From Demequina sediminicola (GTDB lineage Bacteria > Actinomycetota > Actinomycetes > Actinomycetales > Demequinaceae), in assembly GCF_000975055.1 (NCBI RefSeq), contig NZ_BBRB01000001.1, positions 813,751-877,750 of the forward strand: 64,000 bases of DNA, in the 5' to 3' direction. The notes below the pieces were generated by a model. The model had not been told where the DNA came from, made no database searches, and was given only the letters and a program-made list of their open reading frames with translations. The position numbers were made by a program, and so were the translations under genes. Shown piece by piece: positions 26,746 to 35,144 of this stretch. How positions within the stretch are numbered: the first letter of the stretch is position 1; each line of letters starts with the position of its first letter.

Positions 26746-27789
26746 GTGACCTCCTCGAAAGGCGCGACCCTGCGCGATGTAGCCGCACACGCCGGAGTCT
26801 CCATCAAGACAGCGTCACGCGTCCTCAACGATGACCCCCGGGTAGCAACGGACACACGCGCAGCAGTCACAGCCTCGATGGTGACCTTGTCCTACCAGCC
26901 CGACCCGGCAGCGAGGTCCCTACGAGCCGGCCGCGACCGCACCGTGGGTGTCGTCGTCGAAAGCATCGGCGATGTCTTCGTTGCCGGTCTCGTGGCTCAA
27001 ATCGAACGCGTCCTCGCAGAAGTGGGCTACCAAGTGCTCGTGGCCTCGAGCTACCGCGAGCGCGACCGCGAACGCGCGATCGTCTCCAACTTTGTTCAGC
27101 GCCGGTGCGCCGGCCTGATCGTGATGCCCAGTTCTCACGATGCGCTTCAAGGCTTACCGCTACGAGACCTTCCCGTGGTCTTTGTCGACCGCGAAGGCGA
27201 CGCCCCAAGCAGCCAGTCTGTCGTCGTCAATGACCACAAACTCGCCAAAGAAGCGACGTCGCACTTGATCGCCCAAGGCCACCGGCGCATCGCCCTCATG
27301 AGCGACGTGCTCGTCGTCGACACCACTCGCCACCGCCACGAGGGCTACCTCGAAGCGCTCCGCGACGCCGGCATCACACCTGACGACCGCCTCATCAGAG
27401 CTGAGTGCATCGACGAGCCCCGCGTCTTCGCGGTTCTCGATGAGCTCCTTGCGCTCGACGCACCACCAACGGCCATCTTCTCCGCGAACACCCGAGTGTC
27501 CCTCGGAATTGTCCCCGCCCTACACGTGGCCGGACGCACCGACGTCGCCATGGTGGCCTTCGGTGACTTCCCGATGGCCGCCAGCCTCAAGCCCGCCATT
27601 ACCGTCATCGACCACTCGCCGGCCCGCATCGGCGAGGTGGCGGCGCGAACACTCATGGCGCGCCTCATTGAATCTTCAGACCAGCGACAGGGCGGGCCCG
27701 TGATCACGGTCCCGGCCCACTTAATTGAGCGTGGCTCAGGGGAGATCCCCGCTGAACCGCCGCGTCGGAAATCTAGGAATCGCCGGTAA
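26746..27789 (+). CDS. LacI-family transcriptional regulator (first of two)
   Basis: A 347-residue repressor. The helix-turn-helix is at the N-terminus (TLRDVAAHAGVSIKTASRVL), followed by the hinge and a periplasmic-binding-protein-like sugar domain (RTVGVVVESIGDVFVAGLVA; LIAQGHRRIALMSD; AMVAFGDFPMAASLKPAITV). The start is GTG 26746, with GAGG about nine bases upstream. Palindromic operators lie 160-195 bases before it, so it probably regulates itself and the importer genes that follow. It resembles the second LacI protein at 33209-34198 around FGDFP. The inducer is not readable. Confidence 0.93.
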   Translation: MTSSKGATLRDVAAHAGVSIKTASRVLNDDPRVATDTRAAVTASMVTLSYQPDPAARSLRAGRDRTVGVVVESIGDVFVAGLVAQIERVLAEVGYQVLVASSYRERDRERAIVSNFVQRRCAGLIVMPSSHDALQGLPLRDLPVVFVDREGDAPSSQSVVVNDHKLAKEATSHLIAQGHRRIALMSDVLVVDTTRHRHEGYLEALRDAGITPDDRLIRAECIDEPRVFAVLDELLALDAPPTAIFSANTRVSLGIVPALHVAGRTDVAMVAFGDFPMAASLKPAITVIDHSPARIGEVAARTLMARLIESSDQRQGGPVITVPAHLIERGSGEIPAEPPRRKSRNRR

Positions 27790-27870
27790 AGCGGTGATCC
27801 GGTGCAACTCGGCAATCGACAAGGGAGTGGAAATGCCAGCACAAGCGTCAAACTCGAAGGAGGTGCGGAG

Positions 27871-28638
27871 ATGAGCACCCCACTGTACGAAGCCCGCGGT
27901 ATTGAGCGGTCCTTCGGATCTGTTCAGGCCCTACAAGGCGCTGACTTTGATGTGCGCCCCGGCGAAGTCTCCGCACTCATCGGTGACAACGGTGCCGGCA
28001 AATCGACATTGGTACGCATCCTCTCCGGAGCGGATAGGCCCGATGCTGGTGAGATCTTCTTTGAAGGAAAGCCCGTATCGCTTGAGACGCCGACGGATGC
28101 ACGTGTCCGCGGGATCGAGACCGTCTTCCAGGACCTTGCACTCGCGAACCACCTTGATCCCATCCAAAACATGTACCTCGGGCGTGAACTCGCGCGGCCA
28201 GGCGTGCTGGGCAAGTTGGGATTCATGGACCGCGCACAGATGCGCCAGGTCGGCCAAGCGGCATTCTCAGATCTCGGCGCCACCGTGCGTGACTTTGAGA
28301 GTCCGGTGGGCGGTATGTCCGGTGGTCAACGTCAGGCCATTGCCGTGGCCCGTGCCGCGGCGTGGGCAAGCAAAGTGATCTTCTTTGATGAGCCCACCGC
28401 TGCGCTTGGAGTGGTCCAAACCAAAGGCGTGCTTGATCTGATCCGCCGTATCCGCGACAAGGGCATCGGCGTGGTGCTCATCAGCCACTCCATGCCGCAC
28501 GTGCTCGAAGTCGCCGACCGCGTGCACGTATTACGCCACGGACGGCGCGCAGCGGTGATGAACAGCGCGGACACCAACGTCGAAGAGCTCGTGGGCGCCA
28601 TGACCGGTGCACTCGATGGCAAGGAGGCGGCAGCATGA
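27871..28638 (+). CDS. sugar ABC transporter ATP-binding protein (FrcA-like)
   Basis: A 255-residue ATPase starting at ATG 27871, preceded by AAGGAGGTG. It has Walker A GDNGAGKST, signature SGGQRQ, Walker B VIFFDEP and the switch histidine in LISHS. Most Rbs/Xyl-type importers use a double-domain ATPase; this is single-domain, as in the Frc fructose importer of rhizobia. It energises uptake with the permease and binding protein that follow (four-base overlap with the permease). A FrcK-like kinase lies elsewhere in the regulon, which supports the Frc comparison. Confidence 0.93.
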   Translation: MSTPLYEARGIERSFGSVQALQGADFDVRPGEVSALIGDNGAGKSTLVRILSGADRPDAGEIFFEGKPVSLETPTDARVRGIETVFQDLALANHLDPIQNMYLGRELARPGVLGKLGFMDRAQMRQVGQAAFSDLGATVRDFESPVGGMSGGQRQAIAVARAAAWASKVIFFDEPTAALGVVQTKGVLDLIRRIRDKGIGVVLISHSMPHVLEVADRVHVLRHGRRAAVMNSADTNVEELVGAMTGALDGKEAAA

Positions 28639-29735
28639 CCGCGACAACCACAGTTTCCTCCGGCACTGGTGTGGGAGGACAGCAACCTGGCCGCCCCAAC
28701 GGCTTCGGAGCACGAGTTCAGCACATGATGCGGGCTCAGGCAATGCAGATCGTCCTGGTGTGGCTTGGCATCGTCGCCGTCTTCACGGCACTGGCGCCCG
28801 GCTCATTCTTTGACGTCACCAACTTCCGCAACATCGCAATCTCGGTGTCGATCCTTGCGATCTTGGGAGTAGGAACCACTTTCATCATCGTGACAGGGGG
28901 CATCGACTTGTCGATGGGCTCCGTGCTGGTCTTCAGCGGCGTGGTCTCATCCCTGGTCATGCAGTCCATCGGTGATGGTCAAGGCTGGTTCGTATCGATT
29001 ATCGGGATCTGTGTGGCGTTGCTGTCGGGGCTTGCGTGGGGCTTGCTTAACGGCGTGCTCGTCGCGAAGGCCAAGGTCCCGCCGATGATCGTCACGCTGG
29101 GAACGTTCGTGGCAGCCTTGGGCTTGGCTCAGGTACTCACCGGCGGTCTCGACCTGCGAGCTGCCCCTGAAGTCCTGGTCGACACCGTCGGCTTCGGAGA
29201 CGTATTTGGAGTCCCGAGCCTCGTCATCATCTCCGCGCTGGTGGTCATCGGCGGAATCATCCTGCTCAACCGCACACGGTTCGGTCTCCATACCTCCGCC
29301 GTCGGTTCAAACGCTGAAGCGTGCCGCAGAGTGGGCATCAAGGTGGATCGCCAACTGATCAAGGTTTACGCCTTCGCTGGACTCCTGGCGGGTCTGGCCG
29401 GACTCCTGAACCTGGCTTTCTTCCGCTCCACGACCATCGCTGGCCACAGCCTTACCAACCTCGACGTCATTGCCGGTGTGGTGATTGGTGGAACCAGCCT
29501 CTTTGGCGGTGTGGGTTCCGTCTTCGGAACCGTGATCGGCCTCCTGATCCCCGCAACGCTCCGCAATGGCTTCGTGATTCTCGGAGTCGAGCCCTACTGG
29601 CAGCAGGTGGTCGTTGGCGCCTTCCTCATCGGCGCCGTCTATGTCGATCAGGCGCGTCGCGCAGCAGCGGCACGCAACACGACACGAAAAACCTTGTTCA
29701 GCCGGATTTTCAGACGTAGTTCAGAACAGAAATGA
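28635..29735 (+). CDS. sugar ABC transporter permease (RbsC/FrcC-like)
   Basis: A 366-residue membrane protein with about nine to ten helices. RbsC-type signatures include TGGIDLSMGSVLVFSGV and AGVVIGGTSLFGGVGSVFGT. The first 30 residues are polar, so the N-terminus is cytosolic. The start overlaps the ATPase stop by four bases, and the binding protein begins 14 bases after its stop. Transport of a hexose, pentose or polyol is the family role; exact substrate not readable. Confidence 0.94.
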   Translation: MTATTTVSSGTGVGGQQPGRPNGFGARVQHMMRAQAMQIVLVWLGIVAVFTALAPGSFFDVTNFRNIAISVSILAILGVGTTFIIVTGGIDLSMGSVLVFSGVVSSLVMQSIGDGQGWFVSIIGICVALLSGLAWGLLNGVLVAKAKVPPMIVTLGTFVAALGLAQVLTGGLDLRAAPEVLVDTVGFGDVFGVPSLVIISALVVIGGIILLNRTRFGLHTSAVGSNAEACRRVGIKVDRQLIKVYAFAGLLAGLAGLLNLAFFRSTTIAGHSLTNLDVIAGVVIGGTSLFGGVGSVFGTVIGLLIPATLRNGFVILGVEPYWQQVVVGAFLIGAVYVDQARRAAAARNTTRKTLFSRIFRRSSEQK

Positions 29736-29749
29736 AAGGAAACACCACG

Positions 29750-30763
29750 ATGCGAAAGACGCATGTTGTAAAGGCTGCCTCGGTAGCCACCCTTGCCCTC
29801 GCACTGGCTGCGTGCTCATCGTCGAGCGACGCTACTGGTGATGCATCGGCCACCGCAGGAGGAAGCAACGATGCTTCATCCTCGGAAGCCGTCAGCGTCT
29901 CATTCATACAAGGAGTCATTGGTGACAACTTCTACATCTCGATGGAGTGTGGAGTGCTTGCCGCTGCAGAAGACCTCGGAGGTATTGACGTCAGTGTTCA
30001 AGGTCCACAGAAGTGGGACCCCGCACTCCAGCAGCCCGTATTGGCATCGGTGACAGCTGCCGACCCTGACGCGATTTTGATTGCACCCAACGATGTTTCC
30101 GCGCTTCAGCGTCCTCTGGAAGAGGCCGCTGAGGGAAGTGAAATTGTCCTTGTGGACACGACGGTCGAAGACCCGTCGTTTGCCGTGAGTGAGATCTCGT
30201 CGGACAACGTCGGTGGCGGCGCTGCAGCGTTCGAAGCCATCAAAGACATGGTCCCTGACGGCGGAAAGGTGCTCGTGATCGACAACCAGCCCGGAATCTC
30301 TACCTCTGACGCACGTGTTCAGGGCTTCGAGGGAGCTGTGGAAGAGGACTCGAACTTCGAGTACATCGGCGTTGAGTACGCACAGAACCAGCCTGCCAAG
30401 GCTGCGCAAATCGTGACCTCAACGCTCCAGGCTCACCCCGACCTCAAGGCAATCTTTGCTACGAACATCTACAGCGCTGAAGGTGCCGCAACCGGCATCG
30501 AGCAGGCTGGTGTCGCTGGTGAGGTGCAGGTTGTCGGCTTCGACGCCGGCCCGGCACAGGTTGAAGCTCTTGAGGATGGCACGGTTCAGGCCATCATCGC
30601 GCAGCAGCCGTTTGACATTGGTTACCAGGGCGTTGAGCAGGCACTTGCCGCGCTGAATGGCGAAGCAACTGAGTCGAAGATTCAGACTGGCTTCACCATT
30701 GTCACCAAGGAAAGCCTCGAAACCGAGGAGGGTCAGGCGGCTTTGTACGCCTCGACCTGCTAG
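29750..30763 (+). CDS. sugar ABC transporter substrate-binding lipoprotein
   Basis: From ATG 29750 (GAAAGGAAA upstream) the protein has 337 residues with a lipoprotein signal; the lipobox LALAAC places the lipid on C22. A Ser/Asp/Ala-rich linker precedes a type I periplasmic-binding fold (VSFIQGVIGDNFYISMECGV, then DPDAILIAPNDVSALQRPLE). It captures the sugar outside the membrane for the permease. An in-frame ATG at 29732 is less likely. The strong hairpin after the stop should favour accumulation of this part of the message. Confidence 0.94.
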   Translation: MRKTHVVKAASVATLALALAACSSSSDATGDASATAGGSNDASSSEAVSVSFIQGVIGDNFYISMECGVLAAAEDLGGIDVSVQGPQKWDPALQQPVLASVTAADPDAILIAPNDVSALQRPLEEAAEGSEIVLVDTTVEDPSFAVSEISSDNVGGGAAAFEAIKDMVPDGGKVLVIDNQPGISTSDARVQGFEGAVEEDSNFEYIGVEYAQNQPAKAAQIVTSTLQAHPDLKAIFATNIYSAEGAATGIEQAGVAGEVQVVGFDAGPAQVEALEDGTVQAIIAQQPFDIGYQGVEQALAALNGEATESKIQTGFTIVTKESLETEEGQAALYASTC

Positions 30764-30776
30764 TAGTTCCCCTCCC

Positions 30777-30821
30777 AGTGGTGGGTGTGCACTTCGCGTC
30801 GCCCAGTGCGCACCCACCACT
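30777..30821 (+). terminator. 17-bp stem hairpin between binding-protein and kinase genes
   Basis: The arms AGTGGTGGGTGTGCACT (30777-30793) and AGTGCGCACCCACCACT (30805-30821) pair along 17 bp with one wobble around an 11-base loop, followed by a pyrimidine-rich run. It probably acts as a partial terminator or 3' stabiliser, giving more binding protein than downstream enzymes. Confidence 0.75.
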
Positions 30822-30890
30822 TCCTCTCCCCCTTTGACCCGCCCCAAGGGCGCCGCTGTGCGCTGCCCTCATGACCTCTATGGAGCCATT

Positions 30891-32252
30891 GTGAAACGCC
30901 CCTACCTCATGGGAATCGACCTCGGAAGTACCGGAGTCAAGGTGCTCGTGAGCGACGTCAACGGCAACGAGTTGGTCGTGGAGCAAGCCCCCACGCCCTG
31001 GATCCACGGTGCTGACGGTGCTGCGGAACTCGACGGGCCCACGCTCCTCGACACGGTCATCGACTTGTGCCGCAATGTATGCGATCAACTCGCAAGCCAG
31101 GTGGCGCCACAGGCTCCTCGCATTGCTGCCGTGGGTGTGACCGGAATGGGCGAATCTGGATTGGTCGTGGGCGCAGACGGGACGACGCACAGTCGTGCAC
31201 TTGCCTGGTTCGATCCGCGCGGCAAGCTTCAGCTCAACGCAATGCCCGCGCCGTTGGCGCGCGAGTTCCCCGGACGCACGGGCTTGCCCCTCGGTGTCCA
31301 GGTCTCTGTCATGAAGATGCTGTACCTGCGTGACAACGGACTTGACCTCCGTGGCCGCCACTGGGCGAACCTCCCCGAGTGGGTCGTCGCCAGGCTGGGC
31401 GGTTGTATGGCAAGTGAGCGTTCGCTTGCCTCGCGAACTGGCCTCATCGACCAAGACACCGGGGAGCCATGGGCGCCGATGCTCGCGCACCTTGGCGTCA
31501 CACCTGATTTTGTTCCACCCCTCACGACTGCGGGGTCATCGTGGGGCACCGTGCATGGCGACGGGCTGCCTCCCGCGATGGAGGGGGCTCAACTGACCGT
31601 CGCGGGTCACGATCACCTCGTTGCGGCTAGTGCGGGCGGAGCAATCCCAGCAGACCGCTACCACGTGTCGATGGGGACTGCGGAGGTCATTCTGCAGGTC
31701 CTCGACGCACCCCTGAGCGTTGCGGCGCGTGACCGGCTCGCGCACCACTTCATCAACCATGTCACCCACGTGGTCCCTGGCCAATATGTGCTGGTCGCAG
31801 GCGTCAAGACAGGTCTCCTGATGCGGCGCGCACTCGACCTGTTCGATGCCACGGGTCCTGAGGATCGAGACGCACTCGACCAGGCAGTCCGTCGCCTCCC
31901 GCCTGGAGGCTCCCTGCCCGAGGGTGCGGTCCAGGTTCAAGGAGCACGCAACGACGACGGGATGCTCTCGCTCGTCATCCGTGCCGACGGCGCCACCTCC
32001 GCCGAAGTGTTCGCGCGCATCTTGGAGCACGGAAATGATGAGATCCATGTCCTCCTGCAGGCGATGGCGCGTGAAACACCGCCGCCGACGTCGACCTTGA
32101 TGTCCGGCGGGTGGACCCGCATGGAGAGCGTGACTGCCGCGCGCCGGCGTGTGCTGCCACACGTCACGGTTTCCCACCGATCACAAGACACCGCGCTTGG
32201 CGCTGCCTTGGCAGCGGCGCCCCTGGAGTTTGCCCCACTACCCCGCAATTGA
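30891..32252 (+). CDS. FGGY-family carbohydrate kinase
   Basis: A 453-residue kinase opening with the phosphate loop YLMGIDLGSTGVKVLV; a second ATP-binding block includes MSGGWTRMESVTAARRRVLP. The start is GTG 30891; ATG 30909 is an alternative. FGGY kinases phosphorylate sugars or polyols (xylulose, ribulose, glycerol, tagatose and others). It follows the ABC importer and precedes a LacD-type aldolase, which suggests it makes a ketose phosphate for that aldolase, directly or after a further phosphorylation. The substrate is not determinable from sequence. Confidence 0.9.
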   Translation: MKRPYLMGIDLGSTGVKVLVSDVNGNELVVEQAPTPWIHGADGAAELDGPTLLDTVIDLCRNVCDQLASQVAPQAPRIAAVGVTGMGESGLVVGADGTTHSRALAWFDPRGKLQLNAMPAPLAREFPGRTGLPLGVQVSVMKMLYLRDNGLDLRGRHWANLPEWVVARLGGCMASERSLASRTGLIDQDTGEPWAPMLAHLGVTPDFVPPLTTAGSSWGTVHGDGLPPAMEGAQLTVAGHDHLVAASAGGAIPADRYHVSMGTAEVILQVLDAPLSVAARDRLAHHFINHVTHVVPGQYVLVAGVKTGLLMRRALDLFDATGPEDRDALDQAVRRLPPGGSLPEGAVQVQGARNDDGMLSLVIRADGATSAEVFARILEHGNDEIHVLLQAMARETPPPTSTLMSGGWTRMESVTAARRRVLPHVTVSHRSQDTALGAALAAAPLEFAPLPRN

Positions 32253-32284
32253 CCTCACCCCACTAAAGAGAGAAGAGGATCGCT

Positions 32285-33184
32285 GTGCCTACAACACTCA
32301 CGAATGCACCGCTACTGACCACCCAGGAGCGCCGAGGGATGAGCGCTATCTGCACCCCCGCTGGGCGAATGCTGATCGTCGCAGCCGATCAGCGCAACGG
32401 CATGAAGGCCGTCATGACTGACGGTGATGGAACGCCTGTCACTCAGGATCAACTCGTCGAGGCGAAGGCGGACCTTGTCTCGTACCTCGGCAATCACGCT
32501 GCGGCGATCTTGCTCGACCCTGAGGTTGCGCTGCCTCAGATCGTGGATGACGGCACCTTGTCGCGCGACACGGCTCTTGTCGTAGGAATGGATGCGTCAG
32601 GCTTCGAAGAGGTCGATGGCCTCCGCTATACACGTTTCGTCGATGGGGTCACTCCTGAGCGGGTGCGTGAATTGGGCGGGGATGTCGCGAAGATGCTGTG
32701 GTACTTGCGCCCAGACCGTCAGGACGAAGCCGACCGGGCTGTGCGCGAGATCCGCGAACTCACTGAGGCGTGCAGCAGTGCCGGGTTGCTACTCATTGTC
32801 GAGATCCTCACCTATCAACTCGAAGGCGAATCGGACGAGGACTATGCCGCTGCGTTCCCCGGGCTGGTAGCCGACAGCGCCAGGATTTCCGTGGCCAACG
32901 GCGCACGAGTGCTGAAGCTCCAGTATCCAGGATCTGCTGAAGCGAGTGCTGCAGTCACCGAGGCAGCCGGCGGTGTGCCGTGGGCGGTGCTCTCCGCCGG
33001 TGTTGACCACGAGACCTTCATCGACCAGGTCCGCACGGCAGTCGCTCACGGCGCGTCCGGCGCCATGGCGGGGCGGAGCCTATGGAAGGACAGCCTCTCG
33101 GTTTCTCACGAGGTGCGCGAGGAAAAGCTCACTGAACTCGCACAGCCTCGTCTGCGGGAGCTCGCTGAGGCTGTGGAGGGATAA
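32285..33184 (+). CDS. LacD-type class I aldolase (tagatose-1,6-bisphosphate aldolase family)
   Basis: A 299-residue TIM-barrel protein. MLIVAADQRNGMKAVM near the N-terminus, AILLDPEVALP, AKMLWYLRPD (candidate Schiff-base lysine region) and ARVLKLQYPGS are in the LacD/YihT pattern. These enzymes cleave ketohexose 1,6-bisphosphates (LacD accepts several stereoisomers), or sulfofructose phosphate in YihT, into two triose units. The start is GTG 32285 with AGAGG upstream. It is the last plus-strand gene before a convergent LacI gene. The neighbours favour a ketohexose or hexitol route. Confidence 0.82.
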   Translation: MPTTLTNAPLLTTQERRGMSAICTPAGRMLIVAADQRNGMKAVMTDGDGTPVTQDQLVEAKADLVSYLGNHAAAILLDPEVALPQIVDDGTLSRDTALVVGMDASGFEEVDGLRYTRFVDGVTPERVRELGGDVAKMLWYLRPDRQDEADRAVREIRELTEACSSAGLLLIVEILTYQLEGESDEDYAAAFPGLVADSARISVANGARVLKLQYPGSAEASAAVTEAAGGVPWAVLSAGVDHETFIDQVRTAVAHGASGAMAGRSLWKDSLSVSHEVREEKLTELAQPRLRELAEAVEG

Positions 33185-33195
33185 GCGAAGTTACG

Positions 33196-33224
33196 GGGCC
33201 CGGTCGCGCTATGCGGCCGGGCCC
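33196..33224. terminator. bidirectional terminator between aldolase and second LacI gene
   Basis: GGGCCCGGTCGC (33196-33207) and GCGGCCGGGCCC (33213-33224) form a 12-bp stem with one wobble and the loop GCTAT. The stop codon of the minus-strand LacI gene lies in the loop, so the terminator is shared with its coding end. Confidence 0.8.
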
Positions 33225-34198
33225 TTAATGTCGCTGGAGGCGCGTGGAACGAAGGTTGTTTCCACCGTGAGGCGCGGCGCAAAGGTAGCGTCTGGGTCGT
33301 TGATGCGCGCCAACAGGCGTGTCGCCGCCTGGACGCCGATGTCCTTGGGGTGTTGGTCGATGGCTGCGACACTGGGCGTGAGAGCATCGGCCAGGGGGAA
33401 GTCTCCGAAGGAGATGGCAGCGACAGGGATGTCCTTGAGTTCTGGACCAAGGGCCATCGCGGCGCGGGCGTTCGAGCAGATCAAAGCCGATGCTGGGGCT
33501 GACAGTGATGCCATCGCCCGGGCTATTGAAGGTGCGAGCGTGGGGTTGTCGCCGTGGAACGTCACGAGATCTGGGTCTTCGGTGAGGCCTGCAACGGCGA
33601 GGCCTTGGCGATAGCCGCGCAAGCGCTCTTGGGTGGTGGTGATGTCAGCATTGTTGCCGATGAAGCCGATGCGTGTGTGTCCGTGGGCTGCAAGGTGCGT
33701 CACGGCGCGCTGGGTTGCGTCGAGGTCGTCTGACAGGACAACATCCGCGTCCAGTCCCTCGGGAGGGCGGTCCACAAACACGATCGGTAGTTGAGCGGTC
33801 CATGGCGCGAGATATGAGTGGTCGTGAGAGGCCGGTGCGATCACGAGTCCCCGCAGACGGCGGTTGAGGAGTGCCTCGACGCGGTTGCGTTCATCGTTTG
33901 GATCAGAAATCGCCGCGACGATGGTCATGAGTTCCGCCCCGGCCACTGTGGCGTCGATAGCCTGCACAAGGCTGGCAAAAAAATGGTCGGTGAGCGATGG
34001 GACGACTACTCCCACGAGTGGAGACGTGCCTTGGCGGAATGTCGTTGCGAGGGCGTTCGGGAGGTAGCCGAGTTCCTTCATTGCCGCTTCGACGCGTTTT
34101 CGCGTGGCGGGCGCGACATTGGGATCCGCATTGTGGACCCGGGACACGGTTTTGAGTGAAACTCCCGCGGCCTGGGCGACGTCTCGCATGCTTGTCAC
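33209..34198 (-). CDS. LacI-family transcriptional regulator (second of two)
   Basis: A 329-residue repressor with the N-terminal helix-turn-helix MRDVAQAAGVSLKTVSRVHN and a sugar-binding domain (SPLVGVVVPSLTDHFFASLV; HTRIGFIGNNADITTTQERL; AISFGDFPLADALTPSVAAI). The start is GTG 34198; AGGAGG lies 11 bases upstream, slightly far. The matching FGDFP and C-terminal block in both LacI proteins suggests paralogues with related inducers. It lies between the two arms of the sugar regulon, transcribed with the SDR gene's strand. Which regulator binds TGACAYCGGTGTCA is open. Confidence 0.93.
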   Translation of the reverse strand: MTSMRDVAQAAGVSLKTVSRVHNADPNVAPATRKRVEAAMKELGYLPNALATTFRQGTSPLVGVVVPSLTDHFFASLVQAIDATVAGAELMTIVAAISDPNDERNRVEALLNRRLRGLVIAPASHDHSYLAPWTAQLPIVFVDRPPEGLDADVVLSDDLDATQRAVTHLAAHGHTRIGFIGNNADITTTQERLRGYRQGLAVAGLTEDPDLVTFHGDNPTLAPSIARAMASLSAPASALICSNARAAMALGPELKDIPVAAISFGDFPLADALTPSVAAIDQHPKDIGVQAATRLLARINDPDATFAPRLTVETTFVPRASSDIKGPAA

Positions 34199-34267
34199 GG
34201 CGGCCGTTCCCTCCTGTTGGTCTGACTCTCGTCCTGAGGGTATCTGTTGTGACCCTCGCGAGGCTGG

Positions 34268-35002
34268 CTACACGCAGGTATAGCCACCGTCGACGGGCAA
34301 GTGGGCGCCGGTAATCATGCTGGCGGCATCGCTGAGGAGGAACGTGACGGGCGCTGCGATCTCGTCCTCTGTTGCCCAGCGTCCAAGCGGCATCCGTGCG
34401 AGTGCGGGCTCTTCGATCTCGGGCCTGCCCCAATAAAACGCTGACATCTCGGTCATCACGACGGTCGGGTGGACAGAGTTCACGCGGATCCCGTGGCGCC
34501 CGAGTTCCAGAGCACTCACGCGCGTGATGTTGTCGAGCGCCGCCTTTGATGAGCCGTACGAGACGTGGTTGCGCAACGCGACGAGCGACGCTTGGCTCGA
34601 TACGTTGACGATCGAGCCGCCTTCGCCGGCCTCGATCATGCGCCGAGCTGCATGTTTGATGACGAGTAGTGACCCTCGCGCATTCACAGCCATGACCTTG
34701 TCGAAGACGTCGATGTCCGTGTCGACGGGTGACGCGATCTCTCCGCCGAATCCGCCACAGTTCACTACGCCCCACACATCCAAGCCTGCGATTGCATCGG
34801 AGATCTCATCTTCTGACGTGAGATCGAAGACTGCGGTGCTGCAGCCAGTTTCGGCAACGAGGTCCGTCAGGCTGTCTCCGGACCGCCCGCTCGCGATGAC
34901 ATGGGCGTTCGCTGCGGTGAGGTGGCGGGCGATGGCGCCCCCGATGCCGCCAGCGGCACCCGTGACAAGGATGGGACGGCCATTGAAGTCGGTGTGGATC
35001 AT
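34268..35002 (-). CDS. short-chain dehydrogenase/reductase (polyol or sugar oxidoreductase)
   Basis: From ATG 35002 (AGGAG four bases upstream) the protein has 244 residues, typical of classical SDRs. The NAD(P) motif TGAAGGIG is near residue 15, VNCGG stands for NNAG, the catalytic serine is in VNVSSQAS and the YxxxK motif is YGSSK. The cytosolic enzyme would interconvert an alcohol and a ketone, here probably a sugar alcohol. Its promoter region is shared with the divergent operon at 35145 and contains the operator at 35072-35085. The longer open frame to 35086 would overlap that operator. Confidence 0.9.
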   Translation of the reverse strand: MIHTDFNGRPILVTGAAGGIGGAIARHLTAANAHVIASGRSGDSLTDLVAETGCSTAVFDLTSEDEISDAIAGLDVWGVVNCGGFGGEIASPVDTDIDVFDKVMAVNARGSLLVIKHAARRMIEAGEGGSIVNVSSQASLVALRNHVSYGSSKAALDNITRVSALELGRHGIRVNSVHPTVVMTEMSAFYWGRPEIEEPALARMPLGRWATEDEIAAPVTFLLSDAASMITGAHLPVDGGYTCV

Positions 35003-35070
35003 GATGCTCCTGAGTTCGCGGGCATCCAACGCCACGGTTGGTGCCCCTGTTCCGGCGAGAATAGCGCGGA

Positions 35071-35098
35071 TTGACACCGGTGTCATCTCGACGATATT
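35071..35098 (+). promoter_or_regulatory. divergent promoter region with perfect operator TGACACCGGTGTCA
   Basis: The operator (35072-35085) is a perfect 14-base palindrome differing in one base from the two at 26551 and 26574. As at that site it overlaps a TTGACA -35 box (35071-35076); a -10-like GATATT follows at 35093-35098 after 16 bases. It sits between the SDR gene and the kinase operon and can control both. Confidence 0.75.
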
Positions 35099-35144
35099 GT
35101 CAACGCAAGTGCAGCGATGCAGGTATGCCGGAAAGGTGACGAGC

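Noticed and set aside
30657-30890. FGGY kinase starting at 30657 as one long open frame
   Set aside because: The extra 78 codons overlap the binding-protein gene in another frame and cross the hairpin; the FGGY N-terminus begins at GTG 30891 (or ATG 30909).
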